DNA from: Leptospirillum sp.
GTDB taxonomy: Bacteria > Nitrospirota > Leptospirillia > Leptospirillales > Leptospirillaceae
Reading direction: 5' to 3'
NCBI GenBank assembly: GCA_027346125.1
Contig: DAIEST010000022.1
Coordinates: 1 to 6,015, forward strand
DNA length: 6,015 bases
In this document: positions 1 to 6,015 of the stretch, one piece after another
Numbering within the stretch: position 1 is the first letter of the stretch
Layout: every line of letters starts with the position of its first letter
The notes under the pieces: model-generated
The model's database searches: none
What the model was told of the DNA's origin: nothing
What the model saw: the letters and a program-made list of their open reading frames with translations, nothing else
Position numbers and translations under genes: made by a program

Positions 1-6
1 GAATGT

Positions 7-315
7 CTACTGGGCTTCAGCCTTGCAATACCAGGAGCTTCCCTTGACGTTGTCCACGGCAGAGATCAGATCGGATGTCCTGAGCTTGCTTCCCGTGACG
101 AATACCTTGTCCTGGGTGCTGTTGAACGAGACCTTCGTGACTCCGGGAATCTTTTTGAGTGCCTGTTTGACGTCGTCGAGATAAAACCCGCAATACTGTC
201 CTCCCAGTTTGAGAGCGACCTTCTTCTCGGCCGCCGAAGCATTCCCTGCTGCGAGAATGATTCCCGCACAGACAGCGATCCCCAATAACAGTTTCTGGAC
301 GGATACTTTCATCAT
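7..315 (-). CDS. Exported HMA-like (MerP-type) small protein with degenerate metal site
   Basis: This 102-residue protein has a clear Sec signal peptide: basic start, hydrophobic stretch at about 8-23, and an Ala-Ser-Ala cleavage site after residue 28. The mature part of about 74 residues follows the beta-alpha-beta-beta-alpha-beta order of heavy-metal-associated domains: VALKLGG, a helix from about LDDVKQALKKI, PGVTKVSF, a KVFVTG strand, a second helix at 80-90 and a last strand. The usual metal loop GMxCxxC is replaced by GGQYCGFY, so only the first cysteine (C42) remains and the second position is tyrosine. Another cysteine (C97) lies near the C-terminus. In the family this fold carries Cu, Hg or other soft metals in the periplasm. 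Here metal transfer is uncertain, and a C42-C97 disulfide or a structural role is also possible. The start is the first of two tandem ATG codons, six bases after AGGAGA. The gene is monocistronic as far as can be seen. Confidence 0.85.
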   Translation of the reverse strand: MMKVSVQKLLLGIAVCAGIILAAGNASAAEKKVALKLGGQYCGFYLDDVKQALKKIPGVTKVSFNSTQDKVFVTGSKLRTSDLISAVDNVKGSSWYCKAEAQ

Positions 316-321
316 CGGTTT

Positions 322-327
322 TCTCCT
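322..327 (-). promoter_or_regulatory. Ribosome binding site of the HMA-like gene
   Basis: On the minus strand this reads AGGAGA, six bases before the first of two consecutive ATG codons (313-315 and 310-312). The spacing favours the first ATG as the start. Confidence 0.7.
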
Positions 328-340
328 GAAAAAATCATCG

Positions 341-354
341 AACGATCATTCGTT
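341..354. repeat. Short palindrome upstream of the HMA-like gene (candidate operator)
   Basis: AACGA-TCAT-TCGTT is a perfect inverted repeat with 5-base arms and a 4-base centre, ending 25 bases before the start codon. It could be a binding site for a dimeric regulator such as a metal-responsive repressor. Short palindromes also occur by chance, and no regulator gene is in the window. It lies downstream of the best promoter candidate, inside the predicted leader. Confidence 0.25.
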
Positions 355-392
355 TCAGGCGGCAAGAGGTGATCAGCGGGTTTGACGCCTGA
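355..392. repeat. Inverted repeat TCAGGCG / CGCCTGA, possible leader stem-loop
   Basis: The 7-base arms at 355-361 and 386-392 are perfectly complementary across a 24-base loop. In minus-strand RNA this would fold in the leader before the HMA-like gene. No run of U follows, so it is not an intrinsic terminator. The long loop makes chance occurrence quite possible. Confidence 0.25.
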
Positions 393-415
393 TGAAAAAG
401 GGTGCCCTGATTCTA

Positions 416-443
416 ATGATACCCCTTGTCCGGAAATTGTCTC
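416..443 (-). promoter_or_regulatory. Candidate sigma-70 promoter for the HMA-like gene
   Basis: On the minus strand GAGACA (438-443, four of six matches to TTGACA) and TATCAT (416-421, five of six to TATAAT) are separated by 16 bases. Transcription would begin near 409 and give a leader of roughly 95 bases. It sits between two minus-strand genes, which suits separate expression of the HMA-like gene. The -35 is weak, so this is tentative. Confidence 0.3.
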
Positions 444-544
444 TGGCGTGTTTTGATTTTCGGGGGGCATCTGAAAAATGGAGAGGAAGAAGGGAGAAAA
501 GGCTGGTCAAAATCTGGTGGCTGTCCGGAAGCATCGGATTTTTC

Positions 545-931
545 TCAGGCGTTCGAGCCCCGGTCGCGCCATGGATCCCATACCGGGACGATCGGGACTT
601 CATGGCCCGGTTCCGGTCCTGATTCCGGAAAAAAGTAGGTGCAGTTGAATTCGACATCTTCAAGATCCTGGCGGTCGAGAGGAAATGCCCTGCAGGCCAT
701 CGGGCGAAACGAATTGTAAATGCGGCAGGCCGTATGGGAGCCATATTCGATGAGAAAAGGACAGGAAAAGACGATTTTGCAGCAAGCTCCGCATTGGTCG
801 CAATCCCCCTCCCTCCTGGCGACTCGTTCTTCTACCTTGGCGGGCTGAAAAAAACACAGGAGAAAACGCCTGATCTTTCCCTGGACGCGTTTTGCCAATG
901 CGAACAGCCGCGAAAACCGGCGGGTGTTCAT
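545..931 (-). CDS. YkgJ-family cysteine cluster protein (CxxCxxCC)
   Basis: This 128-residue protein has a basic N-terminus (about 1-40, many Arg/Lys, no signal peptide) followed by a cysteine-rich core. The core holds C44-x2-C47-x2-C50-C51, then C57, C69, C80 and C97, with the RP-x-x-CR-x-FP motif around 77-84. This is the pattern of the YkgJ / UPF0153 'zinc- or iron-chelating' family. The eight cysteines probably bind zinc or an iron-sulfur cluster, and the biochemical role of the family is not established. Length is usual for a compact member. The start is supported by GAAGGGG at 940-946, eight bases before ATG, and by a promoter candidate at 1017-1045. It is cytoplasmic by lack of export signal and separated from its neighbours by more than 200 bases on both sides, so probably transcribed alone. 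The domain call is firm; the function is open. Confidence 0.88.
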   Translation of the reverse strand: MNTRRFSRLFALAKRVQGKIRRFLLCFFQPAKVEERVARREGDCDQCGACCKIVFSCPFLIEYGSHTACRIYNSFRPMACRAFPLDRQDLEDVEFNCTYFFPESGPEPGHEVPIVPVWDPWRDRGSNA

Positions 932-939
932 CAGTGAGA

Positions 940-946
940 CCCCTTC
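940..946 (-). promoter_or_regulatory. Ribosome binding site of the YkgJ-family gene
   Basis: Minus-strand GAAGGGG lies eight bases before the ATG at 929-931 and supports that start. Confidence 0.5.
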
Positions 947-1016
947 AACGGTTTGAGCGGATTGACTGGTGATCCGGTTTCGGTTTGGTCAAGGAAGTTT
1001 CGATCGAACCTTTTCC

Positions 1017-1045
1017 ACTCTACGTGACCGATTGAAGAGTTTCAA
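1017..1045 (-). promoter_or_regulatory. Candidate sigma-70 promoter for the YkgJ-family gene
   Basis: On the minus strand TTGAAA (1040-1045, five of six matches to the -35 consensus) and TAGAGT (1017-1022, four of six to the -10 consensus) are exactly 17 bases apart. The start site would be near 1010, giving a leader of about 80 bases. It is the best-formed promoter in the window, though found by eye only. Confidence 0.42.
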
Positions 1046-1109
1046 GACGAAAAAATACCTTTTTTGCATTTCGGGGGGAGGGAGTGTGGACCGGTGACGC
1101 TGTCCCCTG

Positions 1110-1129
1110 CCGAAAACGCGCTTTTTCGG
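1110..1129. other. Stem-loop CCGAAAA / TTTTCGG between slipin and YkgJ-family genes
   Basis: A perfect 7-base stem (1110-1116 with 1123-1129) encloses a 6-base GC-rich loop. It lies 75 bases past the slipin stop and could mark the 3' end of the nfeD-slipin transcript. No T-run follows on the minus strand, so it is not a standard intrinsic terminator. It might protect a 3' end or assist Rho-dependent termination, or be chance. Confidence 0.3.
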
Positions 1130-1203
1130 TCAGGTGTAGCCGGTTTTATCCGGAGTTCCGAAGCATGGGGTGTTTTTCCTCTTGTCCGCTTGTCTTTTGA
1201 GAA

Positions 1204-2019
1204 TCACTCTTCCGGCTTGGGGGAAGGGGAGATTCCGGGTTCTTCCTGGTGGAGCTTTTTCTGGAATGCCGAAAGAAAGTCGATCGGAACCGGAAACACG
1301 ATCGTGGACGTTTTGTTGTTGGCCAACTCCATCAGCGTGCTCAGGTATTTCAGCTGCAGGGAGATGGAGTTCTGCCCCAGAACCTGGGCGGCGTCAAACA
1401 GGCGCTGGGAGGCCTGAAACTCTCCTTCGGCACTGATGACCTTCGCTCTTCTCTCCCGTTCGGCTTCCGCCTGACGGGCGATCACCCGCATCATATCCTG
1501 GGGAAGATCGACGTTCTTGATCTCGACGGTCGTCACTTTGACCCCCCATGGTTCTGTCTGCTGATCCAGGATCTTCTGGAGTTCAAGGTTGATTTCTTCT
1601 CTTTTGGTCAGAAGATCGTCGAGCAGTCCCTGGCCCAGGACACTCCTGAGCTTTGTCTGGGCTGCAAGCGTCGTTGCGTAGAGATAGTTCTCCACCTGCA
1701 GAATGGCTTTCTGGGGGTCGATGACCCGCGTATAGATGACGGCATTGACCTTGACGGAGACGTTGTCCCGGGTGATTACGTCCTGGGCGGGCACTTCCAG
1801 CGTGACGGTCCTGAGGCTGACTTTCACCATCCGATCCAGGATGGGGATCAGGACGATCAGACCGGGACCATATCCGCCGATCAGTGCCGGCCGGGTTCTT
1901 CCCAGACGGAAGACGACGGCCCGTTCGTACTCTTTCAGGATGCGAATGCCGTTGGCGAGAAAAAGAATCAACAGCAGGACAAACAGGAGAATCGGGGAGA
2001 TCAGAAAATGGGAGAGCAT
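1204..2019 (-). CDS. Slipin (bacterial stomatin, SPFH/Band 7 membrane protein)
   Basis: From ATG 2019 the protein has 271 residues: an N-terminal membrane anchor (about 4-23), then the Band 7 domain beginning IRILKEYERAVVFRLGR, with the stomatin signatures GPGLIVLIPILDR, VPAQDVITRDNVSVKVNAVIYTRV and GVKVTTVEIKNVDLP. A charged alpha-helical stretch rich in Ala, Glu and Arg (about 179-210) and a hydrophobic patch STIVFPVPI near the C-terminus follow, then a Pro/Glu tail. Slipins oligomerise on the membrane and organise microdomains or membrane-protein turnover; partner NfeD proteases are encoded next door, as here. A GTG at 2031 would add four residues and overlap the nfeD stop by four bases (GTGA). 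I prefer ATG 2019 because GAGG at 2026-2029 stands six bases before it, while GTG 2031 has no clear Shine-Dalgarno sequence. Translation is probably coupled to nfeD. Family call is firm. Confidence 0.95.
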   Translation of the reverse strand: MLSHFLISPILLFVLLLILFLANGIRILKEYERAVVFRLGRTRPALIGGYGPGLIVLIPILDRMVKVSLRTVTLEVPAQDVITRDNVSVKVNAVIYTRVIDPQKAILQVENYLYATTLAAQTKLRSVLGQGLLDDLLTKREEINLELQKILDQQTEPWGVKVTTVEIKNVDLPQDMMRVIARQAEAERERRAKVISAEGEFQASQRLFDAAQVLGQNSISLQLKYLSTLMELANNKTSTIVFPVPIDFLSAFQKKLHQEEPGISPSPKPEE

Positions 2020-2025
2020 GGCGAA

Positions 2026-2029
2026 CCTC
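2026..2029 (-). promoter_or_regulatory. Ribosome binding site deciding the slipin start
   Basis: Minus-strand GAGG is six bases upstream of ATG 2017-2019 and overlaps the nfeD stop codon TGA (2028-2030). It argues for ATG 2019 over GTG 2031 and puts slipin initiation where ribosomes finish nfeD. Confidence 0.5.
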
Positions 2030-3332
2030 ACTTTATTCGTTGGATATACAGGGTGAAGCCATCGAGACGGACGAGACGGACCGGCGTGTTGGCTTCGAGC
2101 GGTTCGTCGGAGCGGGCGTGCCAGTGTTCACCCTGAAACAGGACCTCTCCTTCCGGGGCGACGGGGGTGAGCGTCATGGCTGTCTGGCCGATGATCGATT
2201 CCGGGCCGGTTCTGGGCGGGAGATGGATGGTTTTCCAGGCCTGTCTGAAGAGAACGGAGAGGAAGAGGGTCGTGACGACTGCGACGCCGATGACTGTCGC
2301 CAATGGAATCCGGAAATAGGGCGGGTTACCGGCTCCCAGGACGATTCCGCCGAGGATCAGGCTCAGGAGTCCTCCGGCAGTCAGAACGCCGTAGCTTGGA
2401 ATCTTGAGTTCGAGGAGAAGGAAGACGAGCCCCAGAAGGATCAGGAGGATGCCGGACCAGTGGAAGGGAAAGAGTTGAAAGGCATAGATCGAGATGGCGA
2501 GGCACACGCCGCCGAAGACACCGGGAAAGACTCCGCCCGGCTGGGAAAGTTCGAAAACGAGTCCCCAGAAACCCAGAATCATGAGCATGTAGGCGATCTG
2601 AGGGTGAGAGAGGACCTGAAGGATCGCCAGTCCTGACGGGAGGGGAAACGGACGCACGGGGGCGGATCGGAGCCTGAGGACGACGGTTCCGGAAGAGGTT
2701 TGGACCTTCTTCCCCTCTGCCTGGGAAATCAGGGAGGGGAGATCGGATGCCAGGATTTCGACCACCCCCGACTTCAGGGCATCCGGTGCTCCGATCGAGA
2801 CGCTCTTTCTGACCGCATCCACTGCCCATTGTGGATTTCGTCCTCTTTTGAGAGCCAATGCCTGGATATAGGCTGCGGCATCGTTTTCCAGTTTCAGTGC
2901 CATGGTCGGGTCAGGGTGTTCTCCTTCGAGGAGGACCGGATGGGCAGCCCCGAGATTGGTTCCGGGAGCCATGGCGGCCAGGGATGATGCATAGACCAGA
3001 AAGAGACCGGCCGATGCGGCCCGGCTGCCTGACGGAGCCACGTAGACGATGACTGGAACGGGTGAGGCCAGGATCGTTTTCACCATGGAGCGCATGGAGG
3101 TCGAAAGCCCCCCCGGCGTGTCGAGTTCAAGGACGAGCGCCAGATCGTGTTCCTGTCCGGCTTTCTGGAGTCCTTCGGTCAGGTACTGGTCGGAAACGGG
3201 ATTGATGGCTCCGTGATAGGTCAGAAGCAGGATTCCGGCAGGCAGGTCCGGATCCGCTCCGGCCGATGACGGGGCGGTGAGGAGGGCGACCGTGAAAAAA
3301 ATGGCAGTCACTGCTTTTCTGAGTGCGTTCAT
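2028..3332 (-). CDS. Full-length NfeD-family membrane serine protease (ClpP-like, stomatin partner)
   Basis: This 434-residue protein starts with a signal peptide (about 1-26, Ala-Gly-Ala before Asp27). A ClpP-class protease domain spans about 30-205, with ELDTPGGL at 69-76 and the nucleophile motif AASAG containing Ser107. Lys147, in LKLENDAAAYIQALALKRGRN, is the likely general base; the 40-residue gap resembles the Ser97/Lys138 dyad of Pyrococcus horikoshii PH1510. About five hydrophobic segments follow (roughly 246-263, 267-288, 292-309, 315-333, 342-362). A C-terminal OB-fold NfeD domain (about 375-434, IIGQTAMTLTPVAPEGEVLFQGEHWHARS) ends the protein. This is the long NfeD type, with the protease outside the cytoplasmic membrane. 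In the archaeal pair the protease cuts the hydrophobic C-terminal part of stomatin; the same job is inferred here from the overlapping slipin gene. ATG 3330-3332 has only a weak upstream GAG, but no better start exists. The active site looks intact. Confidence 0.95.
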   Translation of the reverse strand: MNALRKAVTAIFFTVALLTAPSSAGADPDLPAGILLLTYHGAINPVSDQYLTEGLQKAGQEHDLALVLELDTPGGLSTSMRSMVKTILASPVPVIVYVAPSGSRAASAGLFLVYASSLAAMAPGTNLGAAHPVLLEGEHPDPTMALKLENDAAAYIQALALKRGRNPQWAVDAVRKSVSIGAPDALKSGVVEILASDLPSLISQAEGKKVQTSSGTVVLRLRSAPVRPFPLPSGLAILQVLSHPQIAYMLMILGFWGLVFELSQPGGVFPGVFGGVCLAISIYAFQLFPFHWSGILLILLGLVFLLLELKIPSYGVLTAGGLLSLILGGIVLGAGNPPYFRIPLATVIGVAVVTTLFLSVLFRQAWKTIHLPPRTGPESIIGQTAMTLTPVAPEGEVLFQGEHWHARSDEPLEANTPVRLVRLDGFTLYIQRIK

Positions 3333-3426
3333 CGGGCGAATCTCGTGTTTTTTGTCGACCCCTTGCCGGTTGCCCCCCTCTTCTCCCCGGGCGCCGTGAG
3401 GAATTCATGGGACGGGCCGTTTTCTA

Positions 3427-3455
3427 AACAGTGTCCCCTTCCTGCCGATTTGTCA
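3427..3455 (-). promoter_or_regulatory. Possible promoter for the nfeD-slipin operon (strong -35, weak -10)
   Basis: A perfect TTGACA stands on the minus strand at 3450-3455, in the gap between the c-di-GMP gene and nfeD. At 17 bases the -10 position reads CACTGT, which matches poorly; TTTAGA (3423-3428 region) is too far for a normal spacer. Either another sigma factor or an activator is needed, or the -35 is chance. Confidence 0.25.
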
Positions 3456-3487
3456 AAGGAATGTTGTTCGGGTGGCTTTCGGACGAA

Positions 3488-6015
3488 TCAGTTCCCGGGG
3501 AGTTCCATTTCCCGGAGGCGCCGGTGGATCCCCTGAATGACCGACGGAACGCGAGATGCCGCGACAGGCATGCTGAAGAACGATCCCTGGATGGTCTGGC
3601 ATCCGTGGCGAAGGAGCGCCTGAAGCTGGTTGTCGTCGGAAACGCCTTCGGCGATGGTCTCGAGTCCGGCACGGGCGGCCAGGCTGATGATGGCGTCGAC
3701 GATCGCATCCTTTCGCTGGTCGCTCAGCATGTCCTGGATGAAAGAAATGTCGATTTTGATGGCATCGATCGGGAAATGGACAAGATTCTGGAACGGAGAG
3801 TAGCCGGTTCCGAAGTCGTCGAGAGACAGTCTGATTCCCTGCTCCTTCATCTTGCGGAACAGGGAATCGGAGCGTTCGAAGTTTGAAAGAAGGACGCTTT
3901 CCGTGATCTCGAATTCGATCGACTCCGGGGGAATCCCTGAACTCCTGAGCGATTCCATGGTGTGTTCCCAGAACTCCTTGTCCTGATTGATCTGGACGGA
4001 AGAGAGATTGATCGAGATCCGGAGCGGCGGCAGTCCTTCTCCTGTCCAGGCATTCAGTTGGTTGAGGACAGACTGGAGGACCCATCGTCCGATCGGGTTG
4101 ATGAGACTGGTGTCTTCTGCCAGCGCAATGAACTGTCCGGGAAAGATCAGTCCTCGTTCGGGATGGTTCCACCTGAGGAGCGCTTCAAGCCCTACCACGC
4201 ACTGGCGTCCCATATCCACCTGGGGCTGGTAATAAACCTCGAACTGTCCGTTCTTCAGGGCGTTCCTGATCTCGTATTCGAGAGTGAACCGTTTCTGGAC
4301 ATGATTGTTCATGAATGCCTGGAAGAAGGAGAACCTGTTGCACCCGTCCTTCTTGGCCTGGTACATGGCGGCATCGGCATTCTGGATCAGGATTTCGACC
4401 GTGTCGGCATCGTCGGGGAAGATCGAGATCCCGATGCTGGCCGAAAGATGGAGGGCGTGGTTGTTCAAGTGGAAAGGTTCGGAGAGTTTTTTGAGAAGGG
4501 TTTCCGCCAGTTCCGTGATCCGGGGGAGATCCCGGAGACCGGGCACCAGGACAAGAAACTCGTCTCCTCCGACCCGACCGGCAAGGTCCGATGACCGTAC
4601 GGCGTTGTGCAGCCTCAGGGCGACCGTTTCGAGAAGCAGGTCTCCGACCTTGTGCCCCAGGTTATCATTGATGCTCTTGAATCGGTCGAGGTCGATATAG
4701 AGGAGGCCGACCTGTTCCTGATTCTTTCTGGCCTGCCGGATCTCGTGTTCCAGCCTGAGGTTGAAATGGCGCCGGTTGGCAAGGCCTGTCAGCGGATCGT
4801 GATCGGCCAGATAGCGGATCTTTTCTTCGTACATCCGGAATGCAGTGACATCTCTCAGCCGGACCTGGGTATAGGTCTGTCCCTGGAATATGAACGGGGT
4901 TTCGGACACTTCGATATCCACCGGATTCCCATGGAGGTCATCGAGTCGACGGTGGACGGGAAGCGACTGGGACTGGTTGTGCCAGTCCGTGCGTTCCTTC
5001 TCCGGCATGTCGGGAAGGACCTGCCGGAGTCTGGCTCCCGTCAGGCTGGTCGAGGGACGACCAAGAAGCCGCTCCGCCTGACGGTTCAGTTCTGTGATGC
5101 GCCCGTTTCTGTCTGCGATCAGGATCCCGTCTTCCGCTTCTTCCATCAGCAGACGGTACTTTTCTTCGGATTCCCTCAGGGCGGTTTCCGTTTCGAGGCG
5201 GTTCCGGTCCCGGTCGATGTTGTCGATCGCAAAGGAAATGTTTCTGGCGGCTTCGTCGAGAAGTTCCAGAAATTCCGGGTCGAACGTGAGCGAATCGTCG
5301 GAGAAGACGCTCAGGAAGCCGTAGGGGATCCCGTTTTTGACCAGTGCCATGCTGGCAAGGGAGCGGCACCGGAATGTTTGGGCAAGTTCAAGGAGGTTCG
5401 TCTGTCCGAGTCTCTCGAGAAGGGATTGCAGGTCGGCGACGATTGCCGGCTTCAACGTGAAAAAAGTTTCGTAGAGGGGGCGCAGATGTTCCCTGGCTTT
5501 CTCTGAAGCCGGGATGACCGCATCCTGTTCGAGGATGGAAGAACGCTCCGGGTCCGGACCATAGAAGGCAGCCGCGGGGGCCAGAACCTCCCGGTCGGGA
5601 TCGTAGAGCCAGACCATGGCTTTCAGAAGGGAGCCATACTGGACGAGGATCCGGCAGGTTTCGGAGAAAAGCGTTTCCTGGGCCGGACGCTTGCTGATGA
5701 GAAGATTCAACTGGTAAAGGGCATTGTAGAACTGGGTTTTTCTCAGGAGTTTCCGTTCGGCGTCGAGGCGTTTTCTCTCGTGGGCGATCCTGTCGAGGGC
5801 GTTGGAGAGAATGCTGGCCGTTTCCTCCAGGAGTTCCTGAAGATCCTGAGAGAAATAGTTCAGGCTCCTTGACGCGACGATCAGTGCTCCGTAGGGCCGG
5901 TTTTCCTGCCGGATCGGAAACTTGGCGCAGGACTGGATGTTATAGGCCAGCGCGGTTTCTTTCCATTCGGGGAATCCCGTCTGATCCAGAAAACCCGGAA
6001 GATCGTCCAGGATCA
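3488..6015 (-). CDS. GAF-GAF-PAS-GGDEF-EAL c-di-GMP cyclase/phosphodiesterase (N-terminus outside window)
   Basis: The frame is open from the window edge to TGA 3488-3490, giving 841 visible residues; a TTG at 5710 is internal. Residues are numbered from the window edge. The end of a GAF domain (about 1-60) is followed by a charged helix, a second GAF (about 105-265), a short helical linker, PAS (about 283-393), GGDEF (about 396-565) and EAL (about 572-825). The cyclase motif GGDEF (482-486) is intact and the inhibitory I-site RSSD lies five residues before it. The EAL domain keeps EALLR (E610), N669, E702 and E705 of EITES, D732-D733 of DDFGTG, K753, E789 and Q809, all residues expected for Mg-dependent c-di-GMP hydrolysis. 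The protein is predicted to make and/or degrade c-di-GMP in response to signals bound by GAF and PAS. No membrane segment is visible. Which activity dominates cannot be read from sequence. The ligand is unknown. Confidence 0.95.
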   Translation of the reverse strand, partial: ILDDLPGFLDQTGFPEWKETALAYNIQSCAKFPIRQENRPYGALIVASRSLNYFSQDLQELLEETASILSNALDRIAHERKRLDAERKLLRKTQFYNALYQLNLLISKRPAQETLFSETCRILVQYGSLLKAMVWLYDPDREVLAPAAAFYGPDPERSSILEQDAVIPASEKAREHLRPLYETFFTLKPAIVADLQSLLERLGQTNLLELAQTFRCRSLASMALVKNGIPYGFLSVFSDDSLTFDPEFLELLDEAARNISFAIDNIDRDRNRLETETALRESEEKYRLLMEEAEDGILIADRNGRITELNRQAERLLGRPSTSLTGARLRQVLPDMPEKERTDWHNQSQSLPVHRRLDDLHGNPVDIEVSETPFIFQGQTYTQVRLRDVTAFRMYEEKIRYLADHDPLTGLANRRHFNLRLEHEIRQARKNQEQVGLLYIDLDRFKSINDNLGHKVGDLLLETVALRLHNAVRSSDLAGRVGGDEFLVLVPGLRDLPRITELAETLLKKLSEPFHLNNHALHLSASIGISIFPDDADTVEILIQNADAAMYQAKKDGCNRFSFFQAFMNNHVQKRFTLEYEIRNALKNGQFEVYYQPQVDMGRQCVVGLEALLRWNHPERGLIFPGQFIALAEDTSLINPIGRWVLQSVLNQLNAWTGEGLPPLRISINLSSVQINQDKEFWEHTMESLRSSGIPPESIEFEITESVLLSNFERSDSLFRKMKEQGIRLSLDDFGTGYSPFQNLVHFPIDAIKIDISFIQDMLSDQRKDAIVDAIISLAARAGLETIAEGVSDDNQLQALLRHGCQTIQGSFFSMPVAASRVPSVIQGIHRRLREMELPGN

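Noticed and set aside
268..270. Lipoprotein signal at Cys16 of the HMA-like protein
   Set aside because: The residue before the cysteine is Val, and the cysteine sits in the middle of the hydrophobic core; a type I cleavage site Ala-Ser-Ala follows at 26-28.
392..638. Small plus-strand open frames in and near the 316-544 gap
   Set aside because: They run into the YkgJ-family gene on the other strand and have no recognisable domain or composition typical of the real genes.
987..992. TTGACC on the minus strand as a -35 box for the YkgJ-family gene
   Set aside because: No acceptable -10 hexamer lies 16-18 bases downstream; the TTGAAA/TAGAGT pair at 1017-1045 is better.
1249..2136. Plus-strand open frame of 295 codons opposite the slipin gene
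   Set aside because: It mirrors the codon structure of the well-supported slipin and nfeD genes, has low-complexity composition rich in Asp, Gly and Gln, and shows no recognisable domain.
3409..3436. GGGAC / GTCCC inverted repeat as terminator of the GGDEF-EAL gene
   Set aside because: Arms are only 5 bases with an 18-base loop, and no T-run follows on the minus strand.
3962..4594. Plus-strand open frame of 210 codons opposite the EAL/GGDEF region
   Set aside because: It is antisense to catalytic motifs that are clearly under selection, and no domain is seen.
4607..5506. Plus-strand open frame of 299 codons opposite the GAF-PAS-GGDEF region
   Set aside because: It is antisense to conserved domains and has no recognisable fold or convincing ribosome site. 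It is a by-product of G+C-rich codon use.
5708..5710. TTG as start codon of the GGDEF-EAL gene
   Set aside because: The frame stays open for 101 more codons to the window edge and encodes the end of another GAF domain and a linking helix, so this is an internal leucine.

Overview
The window looks like an ordinary bacterial chromosome segment with moderately high G+C. All five supported genes lie on the minus strand, so transcription runs from high to low coordinates. The exported and membrane proteins and the complex c-di-GMP sensor protein point to a didermic (Gram-negative type) bacterium. My impression from general protein style is an environmental lineage such as Leptospirillum (Nitrospirota), but nothing here is diagnostic and I hold that loosely.

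Layout in transcription order. (1) 6015-3488: a large multidomain c-di-GMP enzyme, cut at its N-terminus by the window edge, with end of GAF - GAF - PAS - GGDEF - EAL. Both catalytic domains keep their key residues. (2) 3332-2028: a full-length NfeD-family membrane serine protease (ClpP-like domain, membrane segments, C-terminal OB-fold). (3) 2019 (or 2031)-1204: a slipin (bacterial stomatin, SPFH/Band 7). It overlaps or abuts the nfeD stop codon, so the two genes form the classical NfeD-stomatin operon. (4) 931-545: a small cysteine-rich protein of the YkgJ / CxxCxxCC type, with its own plausible promoter. (5) 315-7: a small exported protein with a degenerate heavy-metal-associated (HMA, MerP-like) fold.

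The gaps (3333-3487, 932-1203 and 316-544) are each under 300 bases. They hold only candidate promoters and short inverted repeats. I found no convincing intrinsic terminator, tRNA, rRNA, CRISPR array, insertion sequence or attachment site. The NfeD/slipin pair probably works in membrane quality control or membrane microdomain organisation. The upstream protein reads an unidentified signal into c-di-GMP level. The two small proteins may bind metal, but no pathway links them to the others. I saw no clearly new system. The most unusual items are the HMA-like protein that lacks the second metal-binding cysteine and the start-codon arrangement of the slipin gene.
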